This document shows, piece after piece, positions 10,207-22,639 of a DNA stretch of 64,000 nt. The translations under genes were made by a program, and so were the position numbers. The DNA lies in the NCBI GenBank assembly GCA_947652115.1, contig OX393568.1, positions 10,940,542 through 11,004,541 of the forward strand, given 5' to 3'. Position 1 is the first letter of the stretch. Every line of letters begins with the position of its first letter. Source of the DNA: Blastomussa wellsi (Eukaryota > Cnidaria > Anthozoa > Scleractinia > Plerogyridae). The notes beneath the pieces are model-generated. The model saw nothing but the letters and a program-made list of their open reading frames with translations, was not told the origin of the DNA and made no database searches.

Positions 10207-11494
10207 TGTTCATCTATATTTCTTTTGTAACCGCCATTAATCAGTGTCACGCAACAAAGTCAAACATCGGATGGTCAGCCTGTGCTTTCCATTTGCTTTT
10301 TTCGTGAAATCGTGCTCCACTATTAAAAATCAGCTCCAATTGCAGAAATTCCGCTGAGGAACGACCGTGAAAAATGATCAAAACTGACCTGAACGTGAAC
10401 TCAAGGAAAAAAATTTGGACTGTAGCCCACGATCCAATGATATGCCTCAAATCTGAGCGCACGATCCAATGATATAACATACCTGATCAGTGGTCAACTT
10501 TAAAAAAACACGATGTTGATCAGTCCTAACCTGAGCCCGCGATATGATCATGTGATACTGGTCAGCGGATACCTTTTAACAGCTGTCAATTGACTATAAC
10601 ATTGCAACAATGTAAGCTTATGGTAACCTCTTAAAAAGTTCACCAGGTCAAACTTTCTGAACTGTACCCACCATATTGATATTTGGGGCGACGTCGTACA
10701 GGCGTACTTATTTTATAGTATTTTTTGGGGCCGTAGGTCTTAAAAGATCCGATATGCAGTGCCTTCTAAGCATGGTTTTGTCCATGCGTTTCAATGTTTA
10801 GATGGTTTTTCCATCGACATTTTGACTGCGACACAAGAATTCGATACTTTGCTTGCTTTCTCCCTGAAGCATGTGATGTGGCAGCTTTAAAGTAAGAGAC
10901 TTGATAAAGCACGGGTTATGTTGCGTTTTATTTGAGCTGGCTATCTTGCTGGTTTCATGTAGAACTGCTACACCGTGCTGACGAGTTCCAATCAGAACGA
11001 AACAGCTGTTCACGGTTGCAGCCCTGCTTTATCGGTTTCTGTCGGGTTGTTGTCTTGCAAAGTCAATTTTCTCACATAGTATCAGCCTTGCAATGATGTT
11101 TGTGGTACAGTTTATTTTTGGCTGATTAAGTCTCTTGCAGATCCTACGTCAACTAGCTCACTAACTCGTTTGCGGTCCTTTGCAGCTTTCACGTCTACTT
11201 TGTACGTATTTTGCACGCACCCGCGAGTCATGCCGCTTGCCATTTTGAACACTGAAAATGAAATGCATGGTTCTCCTGTTTGTTCTTCTTATGCGTGCTT
11301 GGTTCTCCTATTTCTATGGGTATGGGGCTCTGCTCTTCGGCCCGCCAGAGTTCCGCTATAATGCTAACTACGTCATCAGTTTGAATAGTCGGCAATTAAG
11401 TTTTCAGTACCAACAATGTAGGAGACAAAGACTGCTGCAGTACTTAGGCCAATAAGCTGGAAAAAGAAAAGTCAGCCAGCAGGGATAATGCCAA
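10207..11494. other. No gene seen
   Basis: Only short frames without recognisable domains occur here. A short direct repeat (ACGATCCAATGATAT) appears twice at about 10429-10476. Nothing else stands out. Confidence 0.4.
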
Positions 11495-11884
11495 AAAGTT
11501 CAGTAAAGCTTTCGATACAGGTAATCATAAGATCCTATCAAAAAAATTAGAACACTATGGTATTAGAGGTGTAGCTAATAGTTGGTTTGAATCATATCTT
11601 AGTGATCGTCAGAAAACTGTTACCATCAATAATGCTACTTCAGCTGCTCTTACTATTTCATGTGGTATCCCTCAATTATCTGTCCTTGGTCCTTTGCTTT
11701 TTCTGCGTTACATAAATGACTTCCGTACCTGCTCTGATCTATTTGACTTCCATCTTTTTGCTGAGAACGCTAATCTCTTCTATAGACATGTTTATGTGCA
11801 AATAAACTCATTAAATGTGGATAAATCTAATTTTGTAATTTATCATCCTCTCAGGGCGAAAGGGAATATTGCAAAAAGTACCTA
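11495..11884 (+). pseudogene. LINE reverse transcriptase fragment (CR1/jockey-like)
   Basis: Plus-strand translation reads KKFSKAFDT, KLEHYGIRGVANSWFESYL, CGIPQLSVLGPLLFLRYIND and LFAENANLF, with a few frame-compatible substitutions. These correspond to the standard LINE RT blocks (usually SKAFDTV, GVPQGSILGPLLFL and FADDT). The FADD box has become FAEN, so the catalytic Asp pair is lost. The fragment covers only the palm region and has no recognisable ends. Confidence 0.75.
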
Positions 11885-13170
11885 GGTATTTGCTAAACAA
11901 GTTGTGTTGCTGGAAAAGTAGCAACAAATGGGGATGCCGAATGTCGGAAGGTGTTTTTTTTTCGTGCTACAGAAGTTGTGTAGCTCTCTCAGAGTTTTGT
12001 ATGGTGAATAGTCGTATGTAGTGACTAAATGTTCAAACCTTTGCAGCCTAACAACTTGCCTAATGGCTCGTTTTGAACTTTTTAGAACATCATTTTATGT
12101 TCTACAGGAGTGTTAACTGTGTAAAATGCTGGCATAGTTAACTATGATGCTGGTCACTCCACTTGTACATGTAAAGTTAAACCCCACAAATGATTATGGT
12201 ATAAAAGTGGAATGGAATCCACCTAAGGTTTTGGTTCTGTGCAGGCACAACAAAATACAATTATATTGTTTGGAAAAGCCCTTTGTTTGTTCAAGAGAAG
12301 GACGCCCTTTTCTTGGATTTCGCTATGCTTTTATTAAAGTCAAAAAATCAAGGCAAGATGCTAATGAAAGGTAAAAATACATGAATGAAAAAAGTTGAAA
12401 TAATATGGAATTATGTTAAAATGTCTATCTATGGGAACTACGTGTAATTATGGATTTGCCATGAGAACATTATGGACACAAGGTTGACTTATCAAAATGT
12501 CCACGAATAATGAATGAACAGTCAATTTTTGACATCACAGAGTTGATCCTCTTTTCAAAATTTCATAAAAACGTGGCCACCCCCACCTCTCTTCCATGGT
12601 ATTGGTTAATGTTTCCTCCTGAATATAATAATCTATCATTTATGGTCCTAAGCCTTTCGTTGTCTTTATCCTGAAATAGGGCCAGGGTTCAAGAAACGTT
12701 GCGGCGCATGCATGTCCCAAATTTGCGGAGGCACCCCACCTGGTGGGGGGGAGGACCAGACGCATTCAAGTAGTGGATGAAAGAAGTGCATTAAACGTCT
12801 TAAGCTCCGCAAGTTTACTCGGAATCGTTTTATTTGGATCTGGGTTGTCTGTGTTTCCGACCAAGGACGTTCAAAGTCACCGCAATATCGTAACATTAAT
12901 TTTGGTCTTCCCTGGTTGTCAATCAGATTAATTTTTTTGAGAGAATTATTTCAGGTGAAATAATAAGTTCTGGATATTAAATTCGCAGGCAGATATTTTT
13001 CCCCTGGATTTTTCAAGTTCCGAGCGACTTTCAATAATCACAAGACTCGGGGTTTACCTCGGTGTAAAAACCCCTGACCTTTTTCTTTGTGTTTGAGCTA
13101 TTGTTTTTCTGTTCTATATTGTTTCGAGGTTCTTTGTTGTCTTGTTCGTTCTCTGTTTTACGTGACTCGT
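11885..13170. other. No gene seen
   Basis: This is mostly AT-rich DNA with short frames and no domain I recognise. A GC-rich island with a G-run lies at about 12710-12760. Nothing else can be supported. Confidence 0.4.
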
Positions 13171-13405
13171 GAGTTTCACAGGCTTTTACACCGAGGGTGA
13201 GCTGGAAAGAAGGTTGTTGTCAGAGGCACGGATTAAGCCAAACCTATGGCTCAGATACACCGATGACGTTTTCATGGTCTAGACAGGGAGTGAGGAGGAC
13301 CTAAAAGAATTTTAAGCTTTCATCAATGGGGCGCATGATACCATCAAATTCACGGGGAGTTGGTCCAGAGAAAGAATAAATTTCTTGGATGTTATTAACA
13401 AGAAA
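13171..13405 (+). pseudogene. Penelope-like element reverse transcriptase fragment
   Basis: The plus-strand frame contains WLRYTDDVFMV, then after an in-frame TAG the segment HDTIKFTGSW and INFLDV, with another stop between. The RYTDDVF block (catalytic Asp pair) and the H-TIKFT...FLDV spacing are characteristic of Penelope-like RTs. Both stops show it is dead. It ends where a SINE-like sequence begins. Confidence 0.6.
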
Positions 13406-13419
13406 GTAAGAAAGTGAAG

Positions 13420-13580
13420 AATGATCATCGCTGTTAATTTCCAATTGTAAGCAATTGGAAAGAAGAAGCCTGAAAACATCAGGGCTTCAACGAGATTCGA
13501 ACCCGTGACCTCTGCGATACCTCTTTCGCTCACTGTGCAATTCACCGTTATCAAAGTATCAGTCATTACTTCGAAACCTA
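13420..13580 (-). mobile_element. SINE-like repeat with tRNA-type B box
   Basis: The minus strand contains CACGGGTTCGAATCTCG, which includes a good RNA polymerase III B box (GGTTCGAAT). It is followed by a short imperfect palindrome (CCAATTGTAAGCAATTGG on the plus strand). The A box is not clear. This arrangement fits a tRNA-derived SINE; the ends and any target duplication could not be defined. Confidence 0.45.
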
Positions 13581-13645
13581 GAAATATATACAAAGGTATG
13601 ACCAAACGTAACCTGAAACTAAACAAAAGAAACATAAGCAGTTCA

Positions 13646-13686
<41 letters not shown>

Positions 13687-13904
13687 ACAGCAAAACGAAA
13701 CTATAGGTAAAATCTACAGTAACCGTTACAAGGACGCTGATTGCGAAAGACTTATAGAATATGCAAATGCGCTAACAGCGATGATTCGTGCAAATCTAAG
13801 CACGCGCAGGCTCAAATAACGCACGTTCTTTCGTGAACGAAACACTCTCACCCCCCAAGTTTTCCAGTTCCCAATGAGATATGTTCTTTTTTGACAACTG
13901 TTCT
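13581..13904. other. Possible LTR remnant of the neighbouring BEL/Pao fragment
   Basis: The minus strand has a purine run AACTTGGGGGGTGAGAG at about 13846-13862, a plausible polypurine tract downstream of the integrase fragment at 13909-14961. If so, the sequence from about 13850 down to 13600 would be LTR. I see no second LTR copy to confirm this. Confidence 0.3.
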
Positions 13905-13908
13905 GAAG

Positions 13909-14961
13909 CTAGCTTACGAGTGTCTCTTCGTCTTTGTTGTCTGCGGGTACTAAAACTATCAGCCTGTGTACAGGCCGTTGGTCAGTGACATAGCCTCGCC
14001 CTTGGTACTTCTCCACTGCCTCTCCTGGCTTTGGGTTCTTGTACTGCACTTCCACCTTTCTTTCATCCTCTGGGTCGGTTTGCGATACAATTCCGAGTTT
14101 CCAGTTGCCCCGCACTTGGTTTGCATCTGTCTGAAAGGGCCACTTGGCACCCTGGGCCTGACCCGTCCCAGTAGGAGATCGTTCGGGCAAAGGTAAGAGC
14201 CATCCTCTGGCATTGTGGGATGCTTTCCTTCTCGTTCACAAGGTTTGCAGCCTCGTAGCAAACTGTTTGCAAATCGGAGAATGTCAGCGTGTTTTCGCCA
14301 ATAGCAACAGACATTGCTTTCACTGACTTCACGAGCGCCTCTGAAATGCCATTCTGCCAAGGCGCATCGGCTGGGATAAATTCACACTGCATTCCCTGTG
14401 CCGCACCAAACGCATTGAGCTCGTCCCAATCCCATGCCTTGAACACCTTCTGGAGTTCCTCGTTTTCTGTCGTCAGCTAAGTGCCATTATCTGAGAGCAA
14501 TTTTGCTGGGTACCCTCTTAATGACACAAATCGCCGTAGCACCATCAGAAACTTCTCGGTGCTATAGTCTGGCGCTAACGGCACCTGGATTGCTCTTGTA
14601 CACAGGCAGTTGAAGATAATGCCATAGGCTTTGCCAGTGGTGCGTTTCTTGACTTCATCGCGGATTTTGAATGGGCCAAAGAAATCTATCGCGGTGCAAT
14701 GCCATGCAGGCGCTGTCTTCAGTCTGTCTTGTGGAAGCTGTCCCATTGCTTGTGTAGCTGTCTGCTGGTCTAATCTCTTGCACACGTGATGCTCTTCGCT
14801 ATTCTGTGCAGCCCGATGATCCAGAATCTCACTCTCACTTTGCTAGCAGTGTCTGACACCCCACAGTGCCCTTTGTCATGAACGAACTTGGCATACAGGA
14901 AAGCAATGGTACTTCGCGCTGATTGTAGCTCATCTCCACCCATCTTTCTATGCGTCCCCAT
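13909..14961 (-). pseudogene. BEL/Pao integrase region, frameshifted fragment
   Basis: The right-hand part (14961-14770) holds a zinc-binding-like stretch with spaced His and Cys residues (FVHDKGHCGVSD ... SITCARD). Next come HCTAIDFFGPFKI (first catalytic Asp), CTRAIQVPLAPD, LLSDNGT (second Asp), and DAPWQNGISEALVKSVK (third, Glu region). A short C-terminal domain ends with RPVHRLIVLVP. This is the integrase and tail of a BEL/Pao element different from the one at 1-6.7 kb. At least three frame changes are needed to read through it. Confidence 0.8.
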
Positions 14962-15975
14962 ACGACCCCGACGCTATGACTTCTAATCTGTGGGCACATG
15001 CGTCTGAATTTTCCACTTTTCAGATCTGGCTTCAAGGAGTTCTGGGCTTCCAATATCCAATTATTCCGGCTGCAATTTGGAGCCCAGTTTAGTGTAAAAA
15101 CGGCTTTCAGCGATAAGGAAACAAATTGCAAACTTGCTGTGCCAGAACCCTCATCTTTCATGTGTGTTATGATCGAGAAGACGGAACAATTTTTAAGCAG
15201 GATGACATGTAAAGCCTTTCACTATTTGAACACAGCTGCAGACAAGGAAACGTTCGGTTTCAAAACTAAGAATTGCCCACCTTTCGTTTTAGGGAACAAA
15301 GACTTCACAATCACGCGGAAGATCCTCGCTAAAGCAAGGCCGTACACGAACCTTACAAAACGTTCTAATCTCTGTACTACTGACAATTTCTTTTTAATAA
15401 CTAAGCCACATATGGCAACCCTAAACAAGCGAAATGAGCTGATTTCAACATGCAGGCAACGGTGTAAGTTCATAGGTACAGTTAAATTAAGCGCTAGCAC
15501 TTAGTGCGACTTAGGTTTTGTAAGCATCAGTCGCAAGTCACACATCTTCATGAACAACATTATCACAAATGAAGACAAATTCTGTTTCAACACCTTTCTT
15601 TCGACTACCTACAGTAGTCTTCTTCAGGGTAAAATTAGTTGCTCCGCACGCGTCATACTATTTACAAAAGTGTCGAATTCAACGTTCACCAGCGCGCGCG
15701 CTACTACAAGATCTTTGCCCTTTCCTATTTGCGCGGGCAAACCAAGTTCTCCAAGAGCTTATGTGCGCCTGGCACGCTTATTTTGACTAAAGAAAAGTCA
15801 CTGTCATTCAAACTATAAGGAAACAGTTTTTAGTTTATAGGCCCACTAGCTTTCCTTGTCCCTTAGCTGCGCCTCCCCATGTACTCGATCAATTTACTCG
15901 AACAACTACATGGCAAACATGGCCGCCGGTCAAGACTTCTGACCACCGCAACATATTACCTTCTATTATCTGCTA
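14962..15975. other. No supported gene
   Basis: A 168-codon plus-strand frame exists at 14998-15504, but its translation shows no domain or signal and it may be chance. The GCGC-rich patch at about 15689-15702 is short. Nothing else is visible before the LINE begins. Confidence 0.4.
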
Positions 15976-16041
15976 GTGAGCTGTTATATGTTTTTTTGTT
16001 TTTTGCTATGTATTGCCTTACTGTTAAGTGACCTGTTTGCC

Positions 16042-17092
16042 ATGCTGACGCGGAATGCGAGAGCCTCTATGAATTCTACTGGGAAAGACGCTGATTCTTC
16101 GAGCACCGAGTTCGTTTCTCTAGCGACTCTGAGAGAGATGCTCAAGATGCAGGAGCGGATGTTTAAGGACATGTTTGAGTCGGTCTTGTCCTTCGTAAAT
16201 ATGAGAATTGACAAGGTTGTTAAATCCGTCGCGGAATTGAAAGCGAGCCCAGAATATTTACAACAAGATATCGACGGCTTACTGGAAGCAGCAGACGCCA
16301 TAGACGACATGGAAGAAGAACTTGAGGACATCCAATGTGGCCTACATCAACACGAAGAAAAATTAGAATACCTCGAGAACCAAAGCCGAAGAAACAATAT
16401 CCGTATCGATGGAATTCTTGAAGAAGACAGCGAGTCCTGGCTGAATACTGAAACGAAGGTTAAAGAAGCGCTACATGAAAAATTAAATTTGAGCTTTGAA
16501 GTAATAGATCAAACACGAGAGACAGTGTTTCATCGGGATATCCAAACACCGAGAAGAGAGTTGAAAATACGACGCGCAGCGGAGTATTTTTAATGAACTT
16601 CGAGGTGTTTGGATAGCCGATGAAACACTGTCTCGAGTGTTTGATCTATCTTCTCAATCGAAACTAAAACTACGGAGAAAACGAAGAAATAAAATCGTAA
16701 AAATCTATGCTAATTAAGATCACATTTCCAAACCACGGTTACGGTTCTGATTTCCTTTGTTTTAACGTGATGAATTATTAATGAGTTTGAGAACCAGTGA
16801 TCGAACGAGCGCATCGCGTTGGAGCAAGATCAAGATCAAGTGCTGCTGATGGTATCAGACGTCCAAGAACCATAGTGTGCTGTTTACGTGACTGGAAGCA
16901 AAAGACTGAGATTCTTAGAGCCGCGTGAAGGATCAAGCCGTCCGGTATATTTGTGAATGAAGACCTCGAAAATGAGACTCTGGATAATCGGTGAAAGCAG
17001 CGTGATAAATTGAAGGAGGCCAAGAAAGCTGGAAAGACGGCATATTTCGTGTTGGACAGACTTGTTGTAAAGGACAGACGTAGGGTAGAATC
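16042..17092 (+). pseudogene. LINE ORF1 (RNA-binding coiled-coil protein), broken
   Basis: The first part from the ATG at 16042 has a long helical stretch ending in KLEYLENQSRRNNIRIDGI, the junction of coiled coil and RRM seen in L1-type ORF1 proteins. The frame ends at 16593. The C-terminal half reappears at about 16795-17092 (ERAHRVGARS, DRLVVKDRR) with two internal stops. Between the halves is an inverted copy of bases 16507-16555 (at 16598-16647), which destroyed the reading frame. ORF1 proteins bind element RNA and chaperone nucleic acids. Confidence 0.65.
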
Positions 17093-17474
17093 CAGCTAAG
17101 TTATTCTAAGTTCTTCTATTTATTTATCACTTCTTTATCAATCCCTTAGTAACGATAATATGTCCTTAAATGCTTTACCGTTTAGTCATTAAGATGATGA
17201 TGAATTTACTACGGTGACAGATTTATGAATTTAGAAATGGACCTGTTCGTTTTGATCGGTTTGATCTATAAATCCTTTGACTTCTAATTTTGAAAGGTTT
17301 TTAGTTCGGTCTGGTGATCTGGACCCTGATATACATTTTAATATTGATGGCCGATGCTCCTATCTTGTAGAGGATAAATTTAACAATATTCTCCAAAACG
17401 AAACTGCGATCAGTCGTTAACAATTAAACCATCTCATTATTCCATCTAAATATCCAAAGCCTTCAAAATAAGGT

Positions 17475-20397
17475 AGATGAATTATCGACTCTTTTATCCA
17501 CCCTGAATATAAAATTTCCGTTGTTGGGATAACTGAAACCTGGCTACAGGATTCACCACTTGGAGTCAACATTGATGGTTATAATTTTGTTTACAAAAAC
17601 CGTCCTGTCAGATCGGGTGGAGGTGTTGGTTTGTATGTATCGGACAATCTTGATTACAGAATTCGTGCAGACATCTATGCTGATGAAGATGAGGTGATGG
17701 AATCATTGTTCATAGAGATCATTCGTCCCCATGAGAGAAACGTTATTGTTGGGATAATTTATCGCCCTCCAAATCAAAATATAAATGACTTCGTGACTAG
17801 AATGAACGACGTATTAGGGAAAATATCTCGGGACAACAAGACGTGCTACATAATGGGAGATTTCAATTTGAATCTGCTAAACAATGAAAATCACAACGCC
17901 ACCGGGGAATTCTTAGATGGTCTGTATTTACATCTGTTTTTTCCGTTAATCACGTTACCTTCCCGAATTACTTCTCACACTGCTAATCTGATTGACAACA
18001 TTTTTTCCAATCATGTCGAACACAGTTATTTGAGGTCTGAACTTTTCATAACAGACATTTCGGACCACCTACCTATATTTTCCATTTCTTCTGATCATAT
18101 TCTTACTAATCATTGCCAAGAAAGTTTATTTATTCGTGACAAACGCGAGCACAATATCCTTAATTTCATAGGCGAATTAGATAGTATAAACTGGTCTAAT
18201 TTAGTCGGATATAATGATCCTAAAGTTTGTTATAGTAAATTTCTCGGGCGATATACCAGAGCTTATGAAAAACATTTTCCCGTGAAGAAACTGAAACACC
18301 ACCCTCAATTGAGGAAGCCGTGGATATCCCCAAAGGCCTACACAAATCTATCAAGAAGAAAAACAAATTGTACAAGCGGTATCTTTCAAATCACTCTTCT
18401 CAGAAGGAAGGGAAATATAAAACGTATACACCTTATTCCAAAATGGCCGCTGATTTATGCACATACAAATTGGCCCTTGTTGCCTCGTTCACGAGAAAAT
18501 ATTCTTTTGATTTTTGAGCTTAAAAACGAGGCAAGAAGGGCTAATTTGAATACCAACAAAAGAATATTAAGATGGTAGCCATTTTGGAATAAGGTGTATA
18601 AGAATAAATTAAACCATTCTTAGAAAATCGCGAAACGTTTATATTACGATAAGAAGCTAAACGAGTCAAAATCTAATATGAGAGCCACTTGGCGCCTTCT
18701 AAATGAAGTAATAAATAACAAGAAATTGAGACCTAAACCCAACTCAGTTTTCAAGGTTGGTGACCAAGAAATTTCTGATCCAATGGAGATCGCAAATCGA
18801 TTTTGTCATTACCTTAGTAACAGTGGACCAAATCTTGCCAAACGGTACAATCTGCCACTTCGTATAAGAATTTTCTTTCTGGTAACTTTTCTCAGTCTAT
18901 GTTCCTAGACTTAGCAACTCAGGAGGAGATTGTAGACATCACATGTAAGTTCCCGGTGGGAAAATAAGCAGGGTACGACAACATTCCCATGTGTATTATA
19001 AAACGATCAATTAACAGTATTCTCCATTAACACACATTGTAAATCTCTCTATCATTCACGGTATCGTCCCAAATGAATTGAAAATGGCTCGTGTGGTTCC
19101 CATTTTTAAATCAGGTGACAAAGCACTCTTCAGCAACTATAGACCTATTTCAGTTCTACCTTGCTTTTCGAAGATCTTGGAACGATTTATAACCGCATTA
19201 TAAATTATCTTAATGATTTCAATGTTCTCTGTGATAATCAACATAGCTTAAGGAAAAATCGTTCTCCTAGTCTCGCGCTTATCGATTTATGTGACAGAAT
19301 TTCTACTGCCTTAGAAGAGAACACGCCATCGGAGTATTCTTAGAACTGTCCAAAGCATTTGACACGGTAAATCATGTCATTCTCTTTAACAAACTCGAGC
19401 ATTATGGGATCCGTGGTCTAGCGCTAGAATGGGTAAAAAGTTACTTCTCTGAGAGGGCACAATTTGTCGAATTTAACAATTTTTGGTCTTCCCCACATGG
19501 AATTTCATGTGGAGTGCCTCAAGGCTCTATTCTTGGTCCCTTATTTTTCATCCTTTACGTTAATGATTTGAACAATGCTTCCTTGCTTGATGGAATTTTG
19601 TTCGCCGATGATACAAACCTATTTATCTCCCATAATGACCCTGTTTACCTAAATGATACATTAAATACTGAACTAAATAATTTATCAACTTGGTTTGCTG
19701 CCAACCGGCTTTCCCTGATTCTATCTAAGACTAATTTTATGGTATTCAAACCTCGGCAAAAAAGCAGTTGTTTGAATTTCGCGTTTCCATAAACGACCAG
19801 ACTATCTCACGTGTTTCTGAAACCATGTTTTTGGGTGTCTTTCTAGACGACAATCTGAGCTGGAAATCTCACATATCTCTTTTAGCTAGTAAATTATCCA
19901 AATCCATAGGCATTATGCATAAATCTAGGTTTTTTCTCTCAACTCATTCTCTTCGAACTTTGTACAATTCAATGATACTTCCATACTTTTACTATTGTAA
20001 TCTAGTATGGGGTGGAACCTTGCAGAAACGAGCGATAAGAATAGTAAGCAAATCTACCTACGATGCTAGTACTGGCCCAATCTTTAAGAAACTTGAACTT
20101 CTAAAATTCCACGACATTTATTCGTTTCAGTTAGGTTATTTTATGTTTTCCTTTAAGAACTCGACACTCCCTTCCAAGTTCAATAACCTTTTCTTTATGA
20201 ACAGCCAAACCCATAATTATAATACTAAGAATGCCCATTCTTTTCGCCTGCCATTGTGCAGAACAAACACCAGACAGTTTTCAATTTATTTCCAAGGTCT
20301 AAAGTTCTACAACTCCTTGAATTCTGTCATTACTGGTTCGTCTAGATCTGCATCTTTCAAAAGAAAGCTCAAAGAATTTCTCCTTAGTCTGTATTAG
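17475..20397 (+). pseudogene. LINE ORF2: endonuclease and reverse transcriptase, broken
   Basis: The endonuclease part has GITETWL near 17530, SGGGVGLYVS, GIIYRPPNQ, MGDFNLNLL and DISDHLPIF (His of the active site). A frame change near 18310 is followed by a connector and then the MITE. The RT part has NYRPISVLP, LSKAFDTVNHV, GVPQGSILGPLFFILYVNDL and ILFADDTNLF (19600-19625, catalytic FADD), ending with ASFKRKLKEFLLSLY at 20397. This order and the absence of an RNase H domain fit L2/CR1-type LINEs. Multiple stops (for example at 18900 and 19340) inactivate it. Confidence 0.85.
18429..18596. mobile_element. 168-bp MITE inside the LINE, with TATA target duplication
   Basis: Terminal inverted repeats are CACCTTATTCCAAAATGGC on the left and its near-perfect reverse complement GCCATTTTGGAATAAGGTG on the right. 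The element is flanked by TATA at 18425-18428 and 18597-18600. If the element plus one TATA (172 bp) is ignored, the LINE frame upstream (position 2 mod 3) and downstream (18678) coincide. The insertion boundaries are therefore exact. It has no coding capacity and needs a transposase from elsewhere. Confidence 0.85.
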
Positions 20398-20439
20398 CGT
20401 TTTTGTATGGCTAAAATTAGATTATTTATTAAGTAAATA

Positions 20440-20472
20440 ATATGTGTGTGTGTATGTGTGTGCGTGTGTGCA
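20440..20472. repeat. GT-rich microsatellite in the LINE 3' region
   Basis: Imperfect (GT)n with ATGTGTGTGCGTGTG variants. It lies between the LINE stop codon and its 3' tail. Confidence 0.8.
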
Positions 20473-20692
20473 TCCTGCGGTCTAAGTTAGCTGTCATAAG
20501 TCCACATTGTAACTATTTCTATTAAGACCTGTTTTTAAGTGAGGAGACCTGACTTAGTATAAGCCCTGTGGTTTCATTCAGGTCTCCTCGCCATTTAATT
20601 CATTTAATTCTTTTTTCCTGTTAAATTTAATAATTTAAATTGTTGCATATATGGCAAATAAAAAAATTAATGAATGAATGAATTAGTTGAAT

Positions 20693-22620
20693 GCTTATAT
20701 CCTCCAACCCACGATGTCCATCATTCCAAAAGTGGCTGTAAAGAAAGTCATCATTCCTCTGTTGAATCTTACCAACCTCAATATCGTCTGGGACTCTGCT
20801 TACTGTTTGACCTACATCAGTAACCATTTTCAACGACTGACTTTGGAAAGCTGGTTTATTAACTTAGAACAGAATCCTCTCAACGGAAGTCAACAACTAC
20901 CGGCACAGTACAAACGACGAATTCACGACACTGACTAAACAAACAGACCGAATAGAACGACCTAACTTTACCGACGGATCGAAACCGACCAATCACGACC
21001 GATGACATCAACTACTCGGGTCTTGCAGCCAATAAACATCACGGCTAAACTGGCCAATCAGTTTTTACGAGCCAGACTTATAATATTCGCCTGACAAACA
21101 ACTCTTCACATGATTCTGATGACGACTTCCGCTTAGGTTATCGAAACGCCAGTCACTGTCACCGACAACAGTCCTGATCAGTACTGCCCTCGCCCGGACG
21201 ATTAAACTACACGACTGATTGACTGTAATTGTTTGTGAATTGGTCCATCAGGTTCTCCCAGTTAGCAAATCAAGTCAGATGATAACATTCTATTTTGAGA
21301 ATGGGTGTGTTGCAACTCTTCGGACAAGTGGTACAGAACCAAAGATTAAATATTACACAGAGCTTACTTGCAAGTCAGGAGACAAGTAGGTGTAGAGTAT
21401 ATTCAATAATTAGACTGATAATATTCCAAAACATTAATATGGTAGTCTAGTCATTCTTTACTTATACCGTGAACTAATTGCAAAAGAAAGTTTGATAGCG
21501 CCGAATAGTTCTTTATGTTCACAGGACTTAGAATTTGAAAAGAAAACGATTGATTGGTCAATACAACAATTGTGCAGTTGTTCGGAAGTATTACATGTCA
21601 ATCAATAAAAAGTGTTAAACAAAATATCATGTTTTGCGCTTTCCATTTCTTTATTTTTAATTAATTTGAATCAACTATTTATAAGAACCGGGAGAATCGT
21701 TCTCAGGGACCAAGGACTAAAAATGCAAACTGGGACAAGCCAGGGTGGGGGATACCTCCTTCCCTACTATTACCGTGTGTATATATAACTCGAACGTTCT
21801 CAAGCAAATTCATTTTACTTGGGACCGAATACCCTACTTAGCAACGTTATGTCGTGAAACAAAATAGGGGCTTACAGGTAGCTTTTGCATTGTTCTTTTC
21901 CATTGCTTAATAAGTTCGGCCATTTTGGATGAAATCCGGCTCCCTGATTCGTCTAGAGCTGTATACCCTCTTCCAATTGGTTACAGTCCACATGAGCCAC
22001 CTAAACAACTAAAAGTCAAACAAGCGTTCCAGATTACTTTAGCTTACTTTCTATTTAGATTTAAGGGCTGATTTCTGTGACCTTGCAAACAAACACCTTA
22101 TAAAAATAGCTGTGTAACAGGAAACATCAAAGTGTCATTTTATTTCAAACTGGCGTCTCGCCTCATCGAACAATCCTGGACGGAATGACCCTTAATGGCG
22201 GTGGGACTCAAAGACGCACGCTATTACCGAAGTGTAACTTATCAACAACTTCAAAATAACTGAAGATGAAAACAAATGTAGAGACTGCGCAGTACGGACA
22301 GTTAATCAACTTCAAACAGACGTCATGGCCAAATGAAATTGTAAACTCTACTCAACATTCCCCTTTCTCCACCCAACCCCCTACACACAACAGATATCTA
22401 ACTGGAGTAGATGTTTGAAGTGTCAGACTGTTGGAAACATTTTTCAGGTCGCAGCATGAAAACACTATTTTAGGATCCCCGCTTCAAATGATTCTTCCAA
22501 TAAATGATATGACTTGGCGGCCAATGAAGATACTGATGCAGCCCATTTGAGTAAGAAGGGATCCCTCTTCCAAATCCCAGTGTTGTAGTGAATGTCTTTG
22601 ACTGTCATTTACCAGAAATG
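20693..22620. other. No supported gene; probably old repeat DNA
   Basis: Bases 20693-21230 contain a short frame with QQLPAQYKRRIHD and a following acidic/His-rich stretch. It reminds me of a widespread cnidarian repeat of uncertain class, but I cannot prove it. From 21230 to 22620 there are only short frames and no domain. Host intron or intergenic DNA is likely. Confidence 0.35.
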
Positions 22621-22639
22621 TTCTGTCTTTTCTTTTCAG

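Larger units (their letters stand above)
15976..20692 (+). mobile_element. L2/CR1-type LINE, near full length but degraded
   Basis: The plus-strand order is an ORF1 coiled coil (16.0-17.1 kb), an apurinic-type endonuclease (17.5-18.3 kb) and reverse transcriptase (about 18.6-20.4 kb). A 3' region with a GT microsatellite follows, and a TGAATGAATGAAT tail ends near 20692. Short tandem tails of this type are typical of CR1/L2-like elements. Several stops and frameshifts and a MITE insertion (18429-18596) make it inactive. The 5' boundary is estimated. Confidence 0.8.

Noticed and set aside
14998..15504. 168-codon plus-strand ORF as a gene
   Set aside because: No domain, signal or splice context, unusual composition, and neighbouring DNA is mobile-element debris; it is probably chance.
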